From: a virus
Length of the DNA stretch: 57,901 bases
Virus record (IMG/VR): IMGVR_UViG_3300047550_004781
Location: 1-57,901 of that record
Strand: one strand, 5' to 3'
Shown piece after piece: positions 15,890-25,074 of the stretch (positions are counted from its first letter, which is position 1; each line of letters opens with the position of its first letter). The notes below the pieces were generated by a model. The model worked only from the letters and a program-made list of their open reading frames with translations, ran no database searches and was not told the origin of the DNA. Made by a program: the position numbers and the translations under genes.

Positions 15890-16560
15890 AAATATCTGAA
15901 CTACAAACGCAACCAGCCTATCTGATGGTGGATGTCAAAGGACACACAGTCAAGGCCAACAAAGTGGCCCCTCAACCCAAAGCACCAGCTGGATGGTATT
16001 ACATGGACCCAGTTCACAAAACGTGGGTATATCCTGCTGTGGGCAGTCAAGACGCCAAAATATTTGATCCACTTTGGGCAGCCAAAACCATGAGAGAATC
16101 TCTGGATGAAAAACAAGATGTGCAAGGATACAATAACTGGGTCCGTTACAATCCTCAAAGTCTCAAGGATGATTTTGAAGAGTACAAGAAAAAAGAAACC
16201 AAAAAGTGGAGAGCTAGAGCTGAACAAATTGGCTCAAGATGGCCCATGTTCGACACCTTGGAAGATTTCCAACAGGCTTTGGACCAAGCACCTATTGTGA
16301 ATATTGATAAGTTGGGCCCTGTGAATAATCTTACCAAAAATCGCAGTCTTGACGATATCAAGGACATGGTAGGCAGTTATCAAATGCCCAGAGACGTGGA
16401 TAGAATCGTTCAGGGTTATGAGAACAATGTGCCGCTGCCATTGCCTATAATTCTCAAAGGCAACAAGGGCATGTGGATCATGACAGGCAACACTAGACAA
16501 AGCACAGCTAGAGTTCTGGGAGTTACACCCCGAGCACTATTGGTGGACATCAGCTCTTAA
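15886..16560 (+). CDS. phage protein with a ParB/Srx-like C-terminal domain
   Basis: 224 residues, ATG overlapping the previous stop (ATGA). The first ~90 residues are low-complexity and Pro/Lys-rich. The C terminus (RDVDRIVQGYENNVPLPLPI, MWIMTGNTRQSTARVLGV) matches the ParB/sulfiredoxin-like nuclease fold with its GNTR loop, widespread in large-phage polyproteins. Function unproven. Overlaps the convergent CysQ-like gene by 4 bases. Confidence 0.62.
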   Translation: MKISELQTQPAYLMVDVKGHTVKANKVAPQPKAPAGWYYMDPVHKTWVYPAVGSQDAKIFDPLWAAKTMRESLDEKQDVQGYNNWVRYNPQSLKDDFEEYKKKETKKWRARAEQIGSRWPMFDTLEDFQQALDQAPIVNIDKLGPVNNLTKNRSLDDIKDMVGSYQMPRDVDRIVQGYENNVPLPLPIILKGNKGMWIMTGNTRQSTARVLGVTPRALLVDISS

Positions 16561-17306
16561 ATTTTGCCAGTGGCTATAAAGGGCGGACTGATCAGTCCGG
16601 GATTATCATATACGATGGCCTGCCCCTTGATATCTGTCATTGAGCCGCCAGCAGCCAACACAAGAGCATGGCCAGCAGCAATATCCCATTCACTCAACCA
16701 ACTGTTTCGTATATAAACGTCAGCCCAACCCTGAGCTACCCATGCAAATTTGATGGCACTGTTGACCCGCACATAGGACACATTATCTGTGTCCATTTTG
16801 TAGGATACGCTGGAGGGACTTTCCACAGCCACAATATTGAAAGGATCTCTTTTGCGTACACTGATCAGCTGTTGATTGCCTTGTGTGTCCACACCATAGC
16901 TTGTGTAATCCTCAACAATGCCCACATAGGTTTGATGTTTGCCAGGTGCTCCCACAATACCCAACACAGGTTTACCTTGAGTGATCAATCCCACACAGAT
17001 GGCATATTCATCACTGCCACTGGCATATGCATTTGTACTGTCAATGGGATCAATCAACCAAAAACTTGATTGCTTGGCCACCAAGTTTCCTGCACTGTGC
17101 TCTTCCTCACTTATCACAGGAATATGGGCATACAACTTTCGTAATCCTTCCACAATGATCTTCTCGCAAGCAATATCCGCATTGGTTACAGTGCTGCCAT
17201 CTTGTTTTTTGCTTATCTGTAATCCATTTTGTTGTAGGTCACAGGCAATTTGGCTGGCTTGTTGTACTAGATTTGTGGCGTCTCTAGCCATTTGTTGGTA
17301 GTTCAT
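16557..17306 (-). CDS. cysQ: CysQ/inositol-monophosphatase family phosphatase
   Basis: 249 residues. Mg-dependent, Li-sensitive phosphatase family; CysQ hydrolyses 3'-phosphoadenosine 5'-phosphate. Motifs: DGSTVTNADIACE, ISEEEHS, WLIDPIDSTNAYASG (DPxDxT) and SEWDIAAGHALVLAAGG (WDxAA), all metal and phosphate ligands present. Start taken at ATG 17306, 6 nt after a -10 box (leaderless); ATG 17291 is the alternative. It sits alone on this strand among late genes with an early-type promoter, so it is probably an early metabolic gene. Confidence 0.88.
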   Translation of the reverse strand: MNYQQMARDATNLVQQASQIACDLQQNGLQISKKQDGSTVTNADIACEKIIVEGLRKLYAHIPVISEEEHSAGNLVAKQSSFWLIDPIDSTNAYASGSDEYAICVGLITQGKPVLGIVGAPGKHQTYVGIVEDYTSYGVDTQGNQQLISVRKRDPFNIVAVESPSSVSYKMDTDNVSYVRVNSAIKFAWVAQGWADVYIRNSWLSEWDIAAGHALVLAAGGSMTDIKGQAIVYDNPGLISPPFIATGKI

Positions 17307-17311
17307 AAGAT

Positions 17312-17356
17312 ACAATAATCGGTTGTATGAGATGTTGTCAACTGAGGACCTAAATA
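17312..17356. promoter_or_regulatory. divergent promoters: early (minus) and late-like (plus)
   Basis: Minus strand: TTGACA (17336-17341), 18-nt spacer, TATTGT (17312-17317), with ATG 17306 at the expected start point. Plus strand: CTAAATA (17350-17356), 30 nt before ATG 17387. Confidence 0.55.
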
Positions 17357-17386
17357 ATTCAACTGTGTATATGGGAACATCTGCAA

Positions 17387-19873
17387 GTGAAAATTCAGGA
17401 TATATTGAACAAACCCACAATGACTGTGCAAGAACTTGCATCCAAATATCATGTGAGTGTGGCAACAGTCAAAAAACAATTGGATCAAGGTATCCCAGTG
17501 GAGATGGAACACACCAATCGCAAAGGTGTTGCTAGGGAAATTGCATTGGATCATTTGGATGAAGATCTCTACTACTATGACAAGTTAAAAAAAATTGAAA
17601 AACAAGATTTGAATGAATCAAGAAGTCGCAGTGTGATTGTTGTGGATGTGCAGCCTGAATATAGTGGCATCATGGATGGTGACGAAAATCCTGTTTTTGA
17701 AGAGATTATTAAATTTGTGAACAACCAGCTGGAATCCACAACACGAACCAGCAAACAGGGTGCTCCAGGAACTCTCAAAGCCAAAATTGATGGCAAAGTC
17801 ACATGTGCCAAAGTCAATGCTCTCAAAAAGCGTGCAAATGCTACTCCGCATGACAAGGCACAGGCCAATTGGTTTATCAACATGCACGGCTGTGATGAAC
17901 AACAACTACAAGAGATTTTTGATCAACCAGCAGCCAAGGACATCAACTGGCGCAAATACCCTTATGGCATGTGGGAAACAAACTTCAACTATCAAGGCCT
18001 GAACGTAATAGTTGAAATGAATCACGACGTGAATCAGGATGGGGCTAGGTTTGTATTCCATCAAAACTATCTCGAGCTGCCCAGTGATTACCAAGGGTGG
18101 AATGTGATCTTCAGAGTTGACAAACAAACAGATGTGACAGGTAAGTTTGGGATCCAAAGTGTGGGATTGATAGCCCGGGTCCTACAAGTGATTCAATCAT
18201 TCCTCAAACAACACCCTTGGGATTACGTGGTGTTCAGCGGACAAGAAGGCAGTCGCAACAAACTCTATCAAGCCTTGAGCGAAAGATTTGCACAAAAATT
18301 CAACCTCAAACTGGCCACCAGCTTTGATGATTTTGTTGTTTACAAACCATTTGAGCAAAAAAATCACAACCTTGATGAAGTAACAATTGATAATGTCAAG
18401 GGATTGGGTAACGTTCCCGACAACGATAATGTAGATTATTTGGGCTTGAGAGTGCAAATGAAACCCAGTGGGTTTTTGAAATTGGCTGCTCATTTGCCTA
18501 GACATCAAGCAACAAGTGTTGACCATATCAAAGCACATATACAACAAGGTAATGCTATTGCTGCACCTTGGTTGAATATATCTATCCCAGGTCAGTGGGA
18601 ACAGGGTGATTTCAGCATGCCAGCAAAAGTTAGAGGGCATGAAGGCAGAAATCGCATGTATGCTGTCAAGGAATTGGAAGGTGATAATCCTATAGAAACA
18701 CATTTGTTTTTTAGCGGAGGGTTGCGCGCAAGGCATATCAAGCCTGAGTGGATTGAACAATTGAATCAACAATTGATTCCAGAAAGATCAAATTCTGCCA
18801 TACAAGGTCCATTTTTTAATATGAATGCTCAATTGGCTGAAGTTTGGAGCAAAGAAGAGATAGATCAAGGATGGGAGGAATCCTCTAGAGGATTATGGAA
18901 AAATTATTTTGAAATACAAAAGCCTGGAAAACCTCTTGCAGACATAGAGATTCAGATCCTAAAAGAAATAGGCCCGCATGTTTATACGATTGAATTTGAC
19001 GTGGGCGGTAGCATGGATATTACCAGACAATGGGGCAGTTTGGCTAGTTCAATATTTTCCGAAATATTCAGACGATTACGAGGATTTTTCTCTTCACATC
19101 CTTGGAATAAAATCAGATTTGAAGCAAGTGAGCAAGAACCATTAAGAGTCAAACTGTATCAAATGTTAGCTAATAAAATTGCGCGGGAAATCAATGGCAA
19201 TGTACAGGTTGATAAGATATTTTCCAAATATATACGATTTACTATAATCAAACCTTCCGTCAAAATACATGAAGCTTTTGACTGGAAGCTACCCAAGAAA
19301 GATTGGAAAATTGTGGAAAGACGGGACAATTGGTTGGAAATAGATTTCCAAGTGGAAGATCACCCCTACAATCTTCAATTGACATCATTTGGCAAAACAC
19401 GCGGAGTTTATGATGTTGTTTTTGGCAGCCTACGATCGGATGACCCCATAGGTATAACAGGAGAAGGTAATGCCTTCAAGGTATTCAGTGCTGTCAAACA
19501 ATTGTTGGACTATGCAAGGACTGTCCAAACCAAAGTCAAGATCAGCGGATTTTTCTTCACAGGCAAAGAACCCAGCAGGAAAAAATTGTATGCACAGTTG
19601 GCTCCCAGGTTGGCAAAATCATGGGGATGGGTCTATACAACTGACCCCAGCAAATTCTCCTATGAGGTTAATCCCGAATTTGAGCAGGGATATTTGATAT
19701 ACGATCCACAGGCTATCAAAGAGGCTGCTGGAGTGGGGTTGGTTGTTCCTGGTGTGAACATGCCTACAGGGATGCACAAGGACGAGATCCAGAGACAGGC
19801 CAAGAAGATGGGTTTCAAAGTCAGCAAAACTGGTGTACCACCTCTAATCTACCGCGCACAAAACAACAGGTGA
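17387..19873 (+). CDS. large virion-type polyvalent protein with a triplicated domain
   Basis: 828 residues. 1-70: helix-turn-helix-like start then a DUF5661-like segment (EHTNRKGVAREIALDHLDED). 80-110: a truncated isochorismatase-like strand (VIVVDVQPEYSG). A domain then recurs three times, each ending in a hydrophobic strand followed by R-x-K-L-Y: GSRNKLYQALSERFA, EPLRVKLYQMLANKIA and PSRKKLYAQLAPRLA. Between copies 1 and 2 is a module with FLKLAAHLPRHQ and ETHLFFSGGLRARH. The C terminus has the phage motif VPGVNMPTGMHKDEI. Late-like promoter; probably head-associated. Confidence 0.7.
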   Translation: MKIQDILNKPTMTVQELASKYHVSVATVKKQLDQGIPVEMEHTNRKGVAREIALDHLDEDLYYYDKLKKIEKQDLNESRSRSVIVVDVQPEYSGIMDGDENPVFEEIIKFVNNQLESTTRTSKQGAPGTLKAKIDGKVTCAKVNALKKRANATPHDKAQANWFINMHGCDEQQLQEIFDQPAAKDINWRKYPYGMWETNFNYQGLNVIVEMNHDVNQDGARFVFHQNYLELPSDYQGWNVIFRVDKQTDVTGKFGIQSVGLIARVLQVIQSFLKQHPWDYVVFSGQEGSRNKLYQALSERFAQKFNLKLATSFDDFVVYKPFEQKNHNLDEVTIDNVKGLGNVPDNDNVDYLGLRVQMKPSGFLKLAAHLPRHQATSVDHIKAHIQQGNAIAAPWLNISIPGQWEQGDFSMPAKVRGHEGRNRMYAVKELEGDNPIETHLFFSGGLRARHIKPEWIEQLNQQLIPERSNSAIQGPFFNMNAQLAEVWSKEEIDQGWEESSRGLWKNYFEIQKPGKPLADIEIQILKEIGPHVYTIEFDVGGSMDITRQWGSLASSIFSEIFRRLRGFFSSHPWNKIRFEASEQEPLRVKLYQMLANKIAREINGNVQVDKIFSKYIRFTIIKPSVKIHEAFDWKLPKKDWKIVERRDNWLEIDFQVEDHPYNLQLTSFGKTRGVYDVVFGSLRSDDPIGITGEGNAFKVFSAVKQLLDYARTVQTKVKISGFFFTGKEPSRKKLYAQLAPRLAKSWGWVYTTDPSKFSYEVNPEFEQGYLIYDPQAIKEAAGVGLVVPGVNMPTGMHKDEIQRQAKKMGFKVSKTGVPPLIYRAQNNR

Positions 19874-19934
19874 AGTTATAATAGTGGGGGAGGTGAACAG
19901 TGGTACACAATCAACAGGGTTGTGCGAGGGAAAA

Positions 19935-19959
19935 CTAAATAGAGCACCATACAAGGTGC
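19935..19959 (+). promoter_or_regulatory. late-like CTAAATA box with downstream hairpin
   Basis: CTAAATA (19935-19941) followed at once by GCACC-atacaa-GGTGC (19944-19959) in the leader of the gene at 19969. The hairpin would lie at the very 5' end of the message. Confidence 0.45.
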
Positions 19960-19968
19960 CCTAATAAA

Positions 19969-20952
19969 ATGTCTCAATTATATGCGTTTGGTAACAACCC
20001 CCTTTACTATTACAGCCAAAGCAGTGTGAGTATGACCAACACAGGGTCCACTTGGTCCAACACAGTAAGCCCTCCGTTTGCAACTCATGCCAGCTGCGTG
20101 ACTGCTGCGGTCAACACTGTTGCCAATCCTGATAGTTTTTTGGCTGTAGCAAACACAGGTCAGTTTGCTTACAGTACCAACCTGTCAGGATCTTGGTACA
20201 GATATTACATTGACAATGGATATGTGAGTATCAAAAGACTGATAAACGCTGGAGGAAATTATATAGCAGTGGGACACAGGAAAAATCCCACCACACTGGA
20301 AGAACACGCTGTAATTTATGTGAGCAACAGTGGTGCCACAAGTGGCAGTTGGTACAAAGCATATGAACAAACTGACATATACAGTGGTCTCATGGATGTT
20401 GTCAACATCCCCAACACCAATACATTGATAGCAGGCGGTTATACAAATGGATTGAGCAATCCATTTTACTTGATAAGTTTGGATTTGGGTACCACTTGGC
20501 AAGTGCAAGGGAACACAAGTTTTTTGCCCAGTGCAATCTACAGTTTGTTGTATGCTGGAAATAAATTGTGGTTTGGTCACGCAGGCAGTGTGACCCTGTT
20601 GGACTTCCAACAAGGCAAATTGGTTTACAATCGCAACTGGCGCTTTCAAGATCAGCTCAAGCCTATTGTGAGAATGGCAGCCAACAGTGTGACCACACCC
20701 ACCAATATTGTGGCATTGCAAAGCGGACAAATTCATTGGACCAGTACATTTTATGACTGGCAAATGATGAATTGGCCAGGATATGTTTTCACAGCAGTCA
20801 CATTTTTCAATCAGCAGTGGCTTGTGGGTATCAGCAGCATGCTCAGCCAATATACTGGAGCACAATTGATTTTGCCTTCCACATTGGATTCCAGCGCACA
20901 ATTGGTGGGATTCAACAACCAAACACAAACACATGAATTTGTGGTTGTGTGA
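19969..20952 (+). CDS. beta-propeller-like phage structural protein
   Basis: 327 residues of repeated short beta units with Ser/Thr/Asn/Gly richness and recurring G-S/T-x-W turns: GSTWSN, GSWYRYY, GSWYKAY, GTTWQVQ, HWTSTFYDWQ. This resembles BNR/sialidase-type Asp-box blades without the full SxDxGxTW. No signal peptide or catalytic set. Such proteins are often tail or fibre parts. TAAATA promoter and hairpin leader. The long antisense frame at 20185-20988 is a shadow of this repetitive gene. Confidence 0.6.
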   Translation: MSQLYAFGNNPLYYYSQSSVSMTNTGSTWSNTVSPPFATHASCVTAAVNTVANPDSFLAVANTGQFAYSTNLSGSWYRYYIDNGYVSIKRLINAGGNYIAVGHRKNPTTLEEHAVIYVSNSGATSGSWYKAYEQTDIYSGLMDVVNIPNTNTLIAGGYTNGLSNPFYLISLDLGTTWQVQGNTSFLPSAIYSLLYAGNKLWFGHAGSVTLLDFQQGKLVYNRNWRFQDQLKPIVRMAANSVTTPTNIVALQSGQIHWTSTFYDWQMMNWPGYVFTAVTFFNQQWLVGISSMLSQYTGAQLILPSTLDSSAQLVGFNNQTQTHEFVVV

Positions 20953-21019
20953 GTCTTGCTCGTTGACAAGAGGTTGTGGCTGCCACAAACTTGCTTACAA
21001 CAACATGGAGCTATAAAAA

Positions 21020-21301
21020 ATGACTGGCGCAACAACTGCAAATTTTGGACCTGCAGACAAAGCCCGTATTACCAATCTCATCAATAGCGGTATTGATGTG
21101 ATGCGTGAAATTGCCACCCTCAAGGAAGGGCTCAAAGACACAGTGGATGCGGTGGCACAAGAATTGGATGTGGAAAAAAAGGTTCTAAATCGCGCTATTA
21201 GATTGGCGTATAAGAAGAGCCAGCAAAATCAAAATCCCATTGAAGATGCACAGGAAGAGCTGGATACAGTAGAACAACTGTTGGCAGCCGCTGGAGTTTG
21301 A
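21020..21301 (+). CDS. dsbA: DsbA-like double-stranded DNA-binding protein
   Basis: 93 residues, entirely helical and acidic at the end. Resembles T4 DsbA in size and pattern: NLINSGIDVMREIATLKEGL, DELGV-like QELDVEKKVLNRAIRLAYKK, then the terminal TVEQLL. T4 DsbA binds DNA near late promoters and aids late transcription, which fits the TAAATA boxes upstream. Its TGA overlaps the next ATG (TGATG). Confidence 0.7.
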   Translation: MTGATTANFGPADKARITNLINSGIDVMREIATLKEGLKDTVDAVAQELDVEKKVLNRAIRLAYKKSQQNQNPIEDAQEELDTVEQLLAAAGV

Positions 21302-21570
21302 TGGAAACATCCCTAATCCAATCTCTGTGCAAGGAATGCCGTGTTCGTCCTTGGCTTGTTTTCATGGAAATTTTGGGAACTGGGGCAAGCGTAATTGCTG
21401 CCCTAGTTCTCAGCCTGAATTTGATGCATATTTGGGCAGTGTATTGGTTATGGTTGATGGGTAGTTTGAGCCTTAGTTTGAGCAGTTGGTGGCGCAAAAA
21501 TCTATTGCTTTTGGCATTGATGGTCTACTACACTGTTCTCAATATTTTGGGATTGTGGAATTTTTCATGA
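21301..21570 (+). CDS. small three-helix membrane protein
   Basis: 89 residues with three hydrophobic segments (about 21-42, 46-62, 68-86) and an N-terminal Cys pair. The pattern (EILGTGASVIAALVLSLNL and YYTVLNILGLWNF) resembles small PnuC/YgjV-like membrane proteins of phages; transport activity is not claimed. It is translationally coupled to genes on both sides (TGATG at its start, ATGA at its end, where polB begins). Confidence 0.6.
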   Translation: METSLIQSLCKECRVRPWLVFMEILGTGASVIAALVLSLNLMHIWAVYWLWLMGSLSLSLSSWWRKNLLLLALMVYYTVLNILGLWNFS

Positions 21571-23816
21571 CATATGTGGATGCTTTTTTAAATAGGGACA
21601 AAAATACTGTGGACGTTGTGGAACGTGTGAATGGACGCAGGGTCTACAACAGTTATCCCAGCAGATATGTAACTTACTTCCCCAGTGTCAAAGGCAAATA
21701 CACCAGCATCTTTGGTGACAAACTGGACAAATATGAAACCACCAAACATGAAGATTTCCAACGTGAATTGCGTATGTTGCCCAAAGATCGTCAATTTGAA
21801 AGTGACATCAATCCCATCTTCCGTTGTTTTTATGACAATTACAAGGACTCACCAATTCCCAAATTACATGTGGCATTCTTCGATTTAGAGGTAGACTGGC
21901 ACAAAGATCGAGGATTCAGCAGCACAGAAGAGGCATTCAATCCAATCACCGCAGTTAGTGTGTTTTGTGATTGGTTGGACACCAATTTCACTCTTGTAAT
22001 CAAACCCAAGACCTACACTTGGGAACAAGCTACTGAAATATGTGACAAATTCGACAACACTGTGCTGTGTGAAGATGAAGCACAATTGATTGATGTGTTC
22101 CTCACATTGATTGAAGACGCAGACATACTCACAGGTTGGAATTCAGAGGGGTACGATATTCCCTATTTGCACAACCGTATTGTTCAGGTGCTCAGCAAAG
22201 AACACACCAAGAGGTTGTGTTTGTGGAACCGGTTTCCACGCAAAAGAGAATATGAAAGCTATGGCAAGCCCACTGTCACGTATGATTTGGTGGGCAGGGT
22301 GCATTTGGATTACTTGCAACTGTATCGCAAACATACCTATCATGAAATGCACAGTTATCGACTGGATTTTGTGGGCGAGTATGAGGTTGGAGAGAAGAAG
22401 GTGGCCTATGAAGGCAGCCTGGACAAACTTTACAATGAGGACTTTGAAAAGTTTATTGCCTATAACAGACAGGACGTCATGCTGTTGGTGAAAATTGATC
22501 GCAAGCTTCAATTTATCGAGTTGTGTAATGCGCTGGCACATGAAAATGGTGTGCTGTTGGCTACTACCATGGGCAGTGTGTTGTTGATTGACAATGCCAT
22601 CACAAATGAAGCTCACAACTTGGGTTTGATTGTGCCTATTCGAACTAGGGATCATCAACCTGACACAACTGATGATCATGAGGATGAGGACAGCGAGCCC
22701 AGAGGCATTGTGGGTGCATATGTGGCCGATCCAGTTCAGGGCATGCATGAATGGATTGGTGGTGTGGACATCAACAGTCTGTATCCCAGCACCATCCGTA
22801 GTTTGAACATGAGCAAAGAAACTGTTGTGGGTCAGATCAGGTCCACCAGCACTGATCGTTTGATCAATCATCGTATTCACAAAGAAAAGCGCAGTTTTGC
22901 TGACAGCTGGAACGAAATGTTTGGCACCTTGGAATACAACCAGGTGCTCAACAGAGAACTTGTGATGCTTACTGTGGATTTTGAAGATGGCACGACTGCT
23001 GAATTGAGTGGTGATGAACTCTATCAGTGGGTGTTTGAGAATCCCAAACGACAATTGACCATCAGTGCCAATGGTACTATTTTTGATGTGAGCAAGGATG
23101 GTGTTGTGCCAGGATTGCTGGCACGTTGGTACAAAGAGCGTAAAGAGATTCAAGCTGAAGCCAAAAAATACGCCAAGATGGCTGATGAGGAGACTGATGA
23201 CGCCAAGAAAGCAGAATACAAAGAATTGGCAGAATTCTACGACAGAAGGCAGTTGATCAAGAAAATTCTGCTAAATTCGCTGTATGGCGCAGTAGGCAAT
23301 TCTGCAAGTCTGTATTTTGATAATCGCATAGCTCAGAGCACTACACTCACAGGTAGATGTATTGTGAAACACATGGGCAGCAAAATAAATGAGGTCATCT
23401 CTGGGAATTATCACCACAAAGGGGATGCTGTTGTGTACGGCGATACAGATTCGGTTGCAGCAGATAGTATCGTTCGAACTAGCATAGGCGATAAGGCAAT
23501 CGAAGACCTGTTTATGGCCGGAGATGTATTTTGGCAGGAGGGTGATAAAGAGTATTCTCAAAATAAACACATAAAGGTGGTTAGCTATGACCATCAAAAG
23601 GAAACGGTCACACAATCGCCCTATCTTTATGTTTATAGACATAAGGTCAAAAAAAAGAAATATCGAATCACAACAGCTAATGGAAAAAGTGTTGTAGTAA
23701 CTGAAGATCACAGTATAATGGTTCTTCAAGATGGTATGCTTGTAGAGAAAAAACCAGCAGAGCTCACAAAGCATGATGTAATTGTTACCTCCCGCCGCGG
23801 AAAGCCAGGGTGCTAG
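21567..23816 (+). CDS. polB: DNA polymerase B, N-terminal part, fused to a split-intein N domain
   Basis: ATG 21567 overlaps the previous TGA. Residues 1-628 are the polymerase N part: exonuclease motifs AFFDLEVDW, DILTGWNSEGYDIPYL and YNRQDVMLL; polymerase motifs GGVDINSLYPSTIRS (A), KKILLNSLYGAVGN (B) and VVYGDTD (C). At D-S of YGDTDS the intein begins with Ser (codon 23451). About 113 intein residues follow, with block B as TEDHS. Eight residues encoded by the inserted TnpB element then lead to a stop. The rest of the polymerase is at 25581-26597. Joined exteins give 922 residues, near T4 gp43 (898). Confidence 0.93.
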   Translation: MTYVDAFLNRDKNTVDVVERVNGRRVYNSYPSRYVTYFPSVKGKYTSIFGDKLDKYETTKHEDFQRELRMLPKDRQFESDINPIFRCFYDNYKDSPIPKLHVAFFDLEVDWHKDRGFSSTEEAFNPITAVSVFCDWLDTNFTLVIKPKTYTWEQATEICDKFDNTVLCEDEAQLIDVFLTLIEDADILTGWNSEGYDIPYLHNRIVQVLSKEHTKRLCLWNRFPRKREYESYGKPTVTYDLVGRVHLDYLQLYRKHTYHEMHSYRLDFVGEYEVGEKKVAYEGSLDKLYNEDFEKFIAYNRQDVMLLVKIDRKLQFIELCNALAHENGVLLATTMGSVLLIDNAITNEAHNLGLIVPIRTRDHQPDTTDDHEDEDSEPRGIVGAYVADPVQGMHEWIGGVDINSLYPSTIRSLNMSKETVVGQIRSTSTDRLINHRIHKEKRSFADSWNEMFGTLEYNQVLNRELVMLTVDFEDGTTAELSGDELYQWVFENPKRQLTISANGTIFDVSKDGVVPGLLARWYKERKEIQAEAKKYAKMADEETDDAKKAEYKELAEFYDRRQLIKKILLNSLYGAVGNSASLYFDNRIAQSTTLTGRCIVKHMGSKINEVISGNYHHKGDAVVYGDTDSVAADSIVRTSIGDKAIEDLFMAGDVFWQEGDKEYSQNKHIKVVSYDHQKETVTQSPYLYVYRHKVKKKKYRITTANGKSVVVTEDHSIMVLQDGMLVEKKPAELTKHDVIVTSRRGKPGC
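23451..23789 (+). other. split-intein N-terminal splicing domain (pol-c site)
   Basis: Begins Ser1 (SVAADSIVRTSIGDKAIEDL, block A). Block B is VVVTEDHSIMVL with the conserved T-x-x-H; ends near ELTKHDVIVT. The site, between D and S of YGDTDS, is the pol-c position also used in mimivirus and other B-family polymerases. No LAGLIDADG motif. The frame is broken by the mobile element right after the splicing domain. Confidence 0.85.
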
Positions 23817-25074
23817 AGCCCCTGGATGGATAGCGGCTTTTTGAATAGATTATATAAATAGATTTATGAAACAGCGATATCGCTATAGGATTTATCCAAC
23901 ACCTGCTCAAGAACAACAGATGCGTTCTGTGGGCGGAGCAGTGCGATATCTATACAATCATTTCCTCAAGATCAACATTGATGAATATCAGTTGACCAAA
24001 AAGTTTGTTTGGCAGTTTGACATGTGCAAACAACTGACTGAATTGAAGAAACACAACAAATGGTTATCAGATACCTACAGTCAAGTACTACAACAGAGCA
24101 TAAGCGATTTGGATACAGCACTGAAAAATATCAAGAAAACAGGTGCTGGATTCCCACGGTTCAAAAGCAAATACACAACTCCTATAAGTTTTAGATATCA
24201 ACAAAACGTGAGAGTTGACAACAACAAGCTATATCTACCCAAGATTGGTGATATCAAGATTGTACTCCATCGAGATCTTCCCAAGTTCAAAGGCGTGACT
24301 GTCACCCAAACACCACGTGGTTGGTATGCCTCATTTGTGGTTGATGTCTTGGAACTGCCATGGGTTCAAAACATAACCAATCCAGTGGGGGTGGATGTCA
24401 ACAGCAAATTCACAGCACTATCAACGGGTGAGCTAGTTGCAAATCCCAAGCCATTGGTGAAAAAACAAGCACGTATCCGACTGCTACAACGCAAACTATC
24501 CAGAAAACAAAAAGCAAGTAGAAATAGAACCAAAGCAAAAACAAGACTGGCCCGAACCCATGATCTGGTTCGCTGCCAAAGACTGGACCATATACATCAG
24601 ACAAGTGCGAGAATAGCCAAATCGCATGACCTGGTGTCAGTTGAAACACTGAAAATTGATGAGATGAGACGCAAGAGCAAGCCCACAGCCAAGTGCATCG
24701 CAGATGCTGGTTGGGCTATGCTGGCTGGTGCGTTGGCCTACAAGTGCCAAAGGCAAGGCCATCATCTTGTCAAGATCAATCAGTGGCTACCCAGTAGCAA
24801 GACCTGTAGTGCATGTGGCACCCGCAAAAGTCACATGGATCTCAAGCAAAGAGAATATCCTTGTGATCATTGCGGAATAACTCAGCACAGGGACACTAAT
24901 GCAGCCATCAATATTCGCAACTGGGGACATCAACAATGGACACTAGATCATGCAGGGCAGGAACTGCCCCAAGCGCCTGTGGATGTGATCACAGATATTC
25001 TCGCCAATTGGGGTGAGATATCAGCCAGCACGATGAAGCAGGAAGCCACAGCCCTTTAGGGCGTGGTAGTTCAC
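23789..25074 (+). mobile_element. tnpB-only IS605-type element nested in the intein region
   Basis: About 1285 bp inserted just after TTAC (23785-23788). Left end: CCGCCGCGGAAAGCC, then hairpin CCAGGG...CCCCTGG. Right end: hairpin AGCCACAGCCC-TTTA-GGGCGTGG, then TAGTTCAC. A near-identical copy also follows TTAC at 56812-56815. No transposase is encoded; shared end features suggest mobilisation by the TnpA at 11096. Removing 1285 bp rejoins the intein N domain in frame with the nuclease (..VT|DESGYAK). Confidence 0.88.
23866..25059 (+). CDS. tnpB: TnpB RNA-guided nuclease
   Basis: 397 residues, intact: D in VGVDVNSKFTAL, E in VSVETLKIDEM, D in QHRDTNAAINI, zinc finger CSAC...CDHC. N terminus MKQRYRYRIYPTPAQEQQ. 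Nearly identical to the copy at 56893, so spread was recent. Its guide RNA should come from the right end and read into the flank at 25075, within the nuclease coding sequence, with TTAC as the probable adjacent motif; the target would then be the uninterrupted intein allele. Confidence 0.92.
   Translation: MKQRYRYRIYPTPAQEQQMRSVGGAVRYLYNHFLKINIDEYQLTKKFVWQFDMCKQLTELKKHNKWLSDTYSQVLQQSISDLDTALKNIKKTGAGFPRFKSKYTTPISFRYQQNVRVDNNKLYLPKIGDIKIVLHRDLPKFKGVTVTQTPRGWYASFVVDVLELPWVQNITNPVGVDVNSKFTALSTGELVANPKPLVKKQARIRLLQRKLSRKQKASRNRTKAKTRLARTHDLVRCQRLDHIHQTSARIAKSHDLVSVETLKIDEMRRKSKPTAKCIADAGWAMLAGALAYKCQRQGHHLVKINQWLPSSKTCSACGTRKSHMDLKQREYPCDHCGITQHRDTNAAINIRNWGHQQWTLDHAGQELPQAPVDVITDILANWGEISASTMKQEATAL

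Noticed and set aside
18197-18772. 191-residue minus-strand frame
   Set aside because: Lies wholly inside the 828-residue virion-type gene and looks like a reverse image of its codon bias.
20185-20988. 267-residue minus-strand frame
   Set aside because: Antisense to the repetitive propeller-like gene; long because that gene avoids certain codons.
22143-23153. 336-residue minus-strand frame
   Set aside because: Antisense to the polymerase exonuclease and palm region, whose motifs are beyond doubt.
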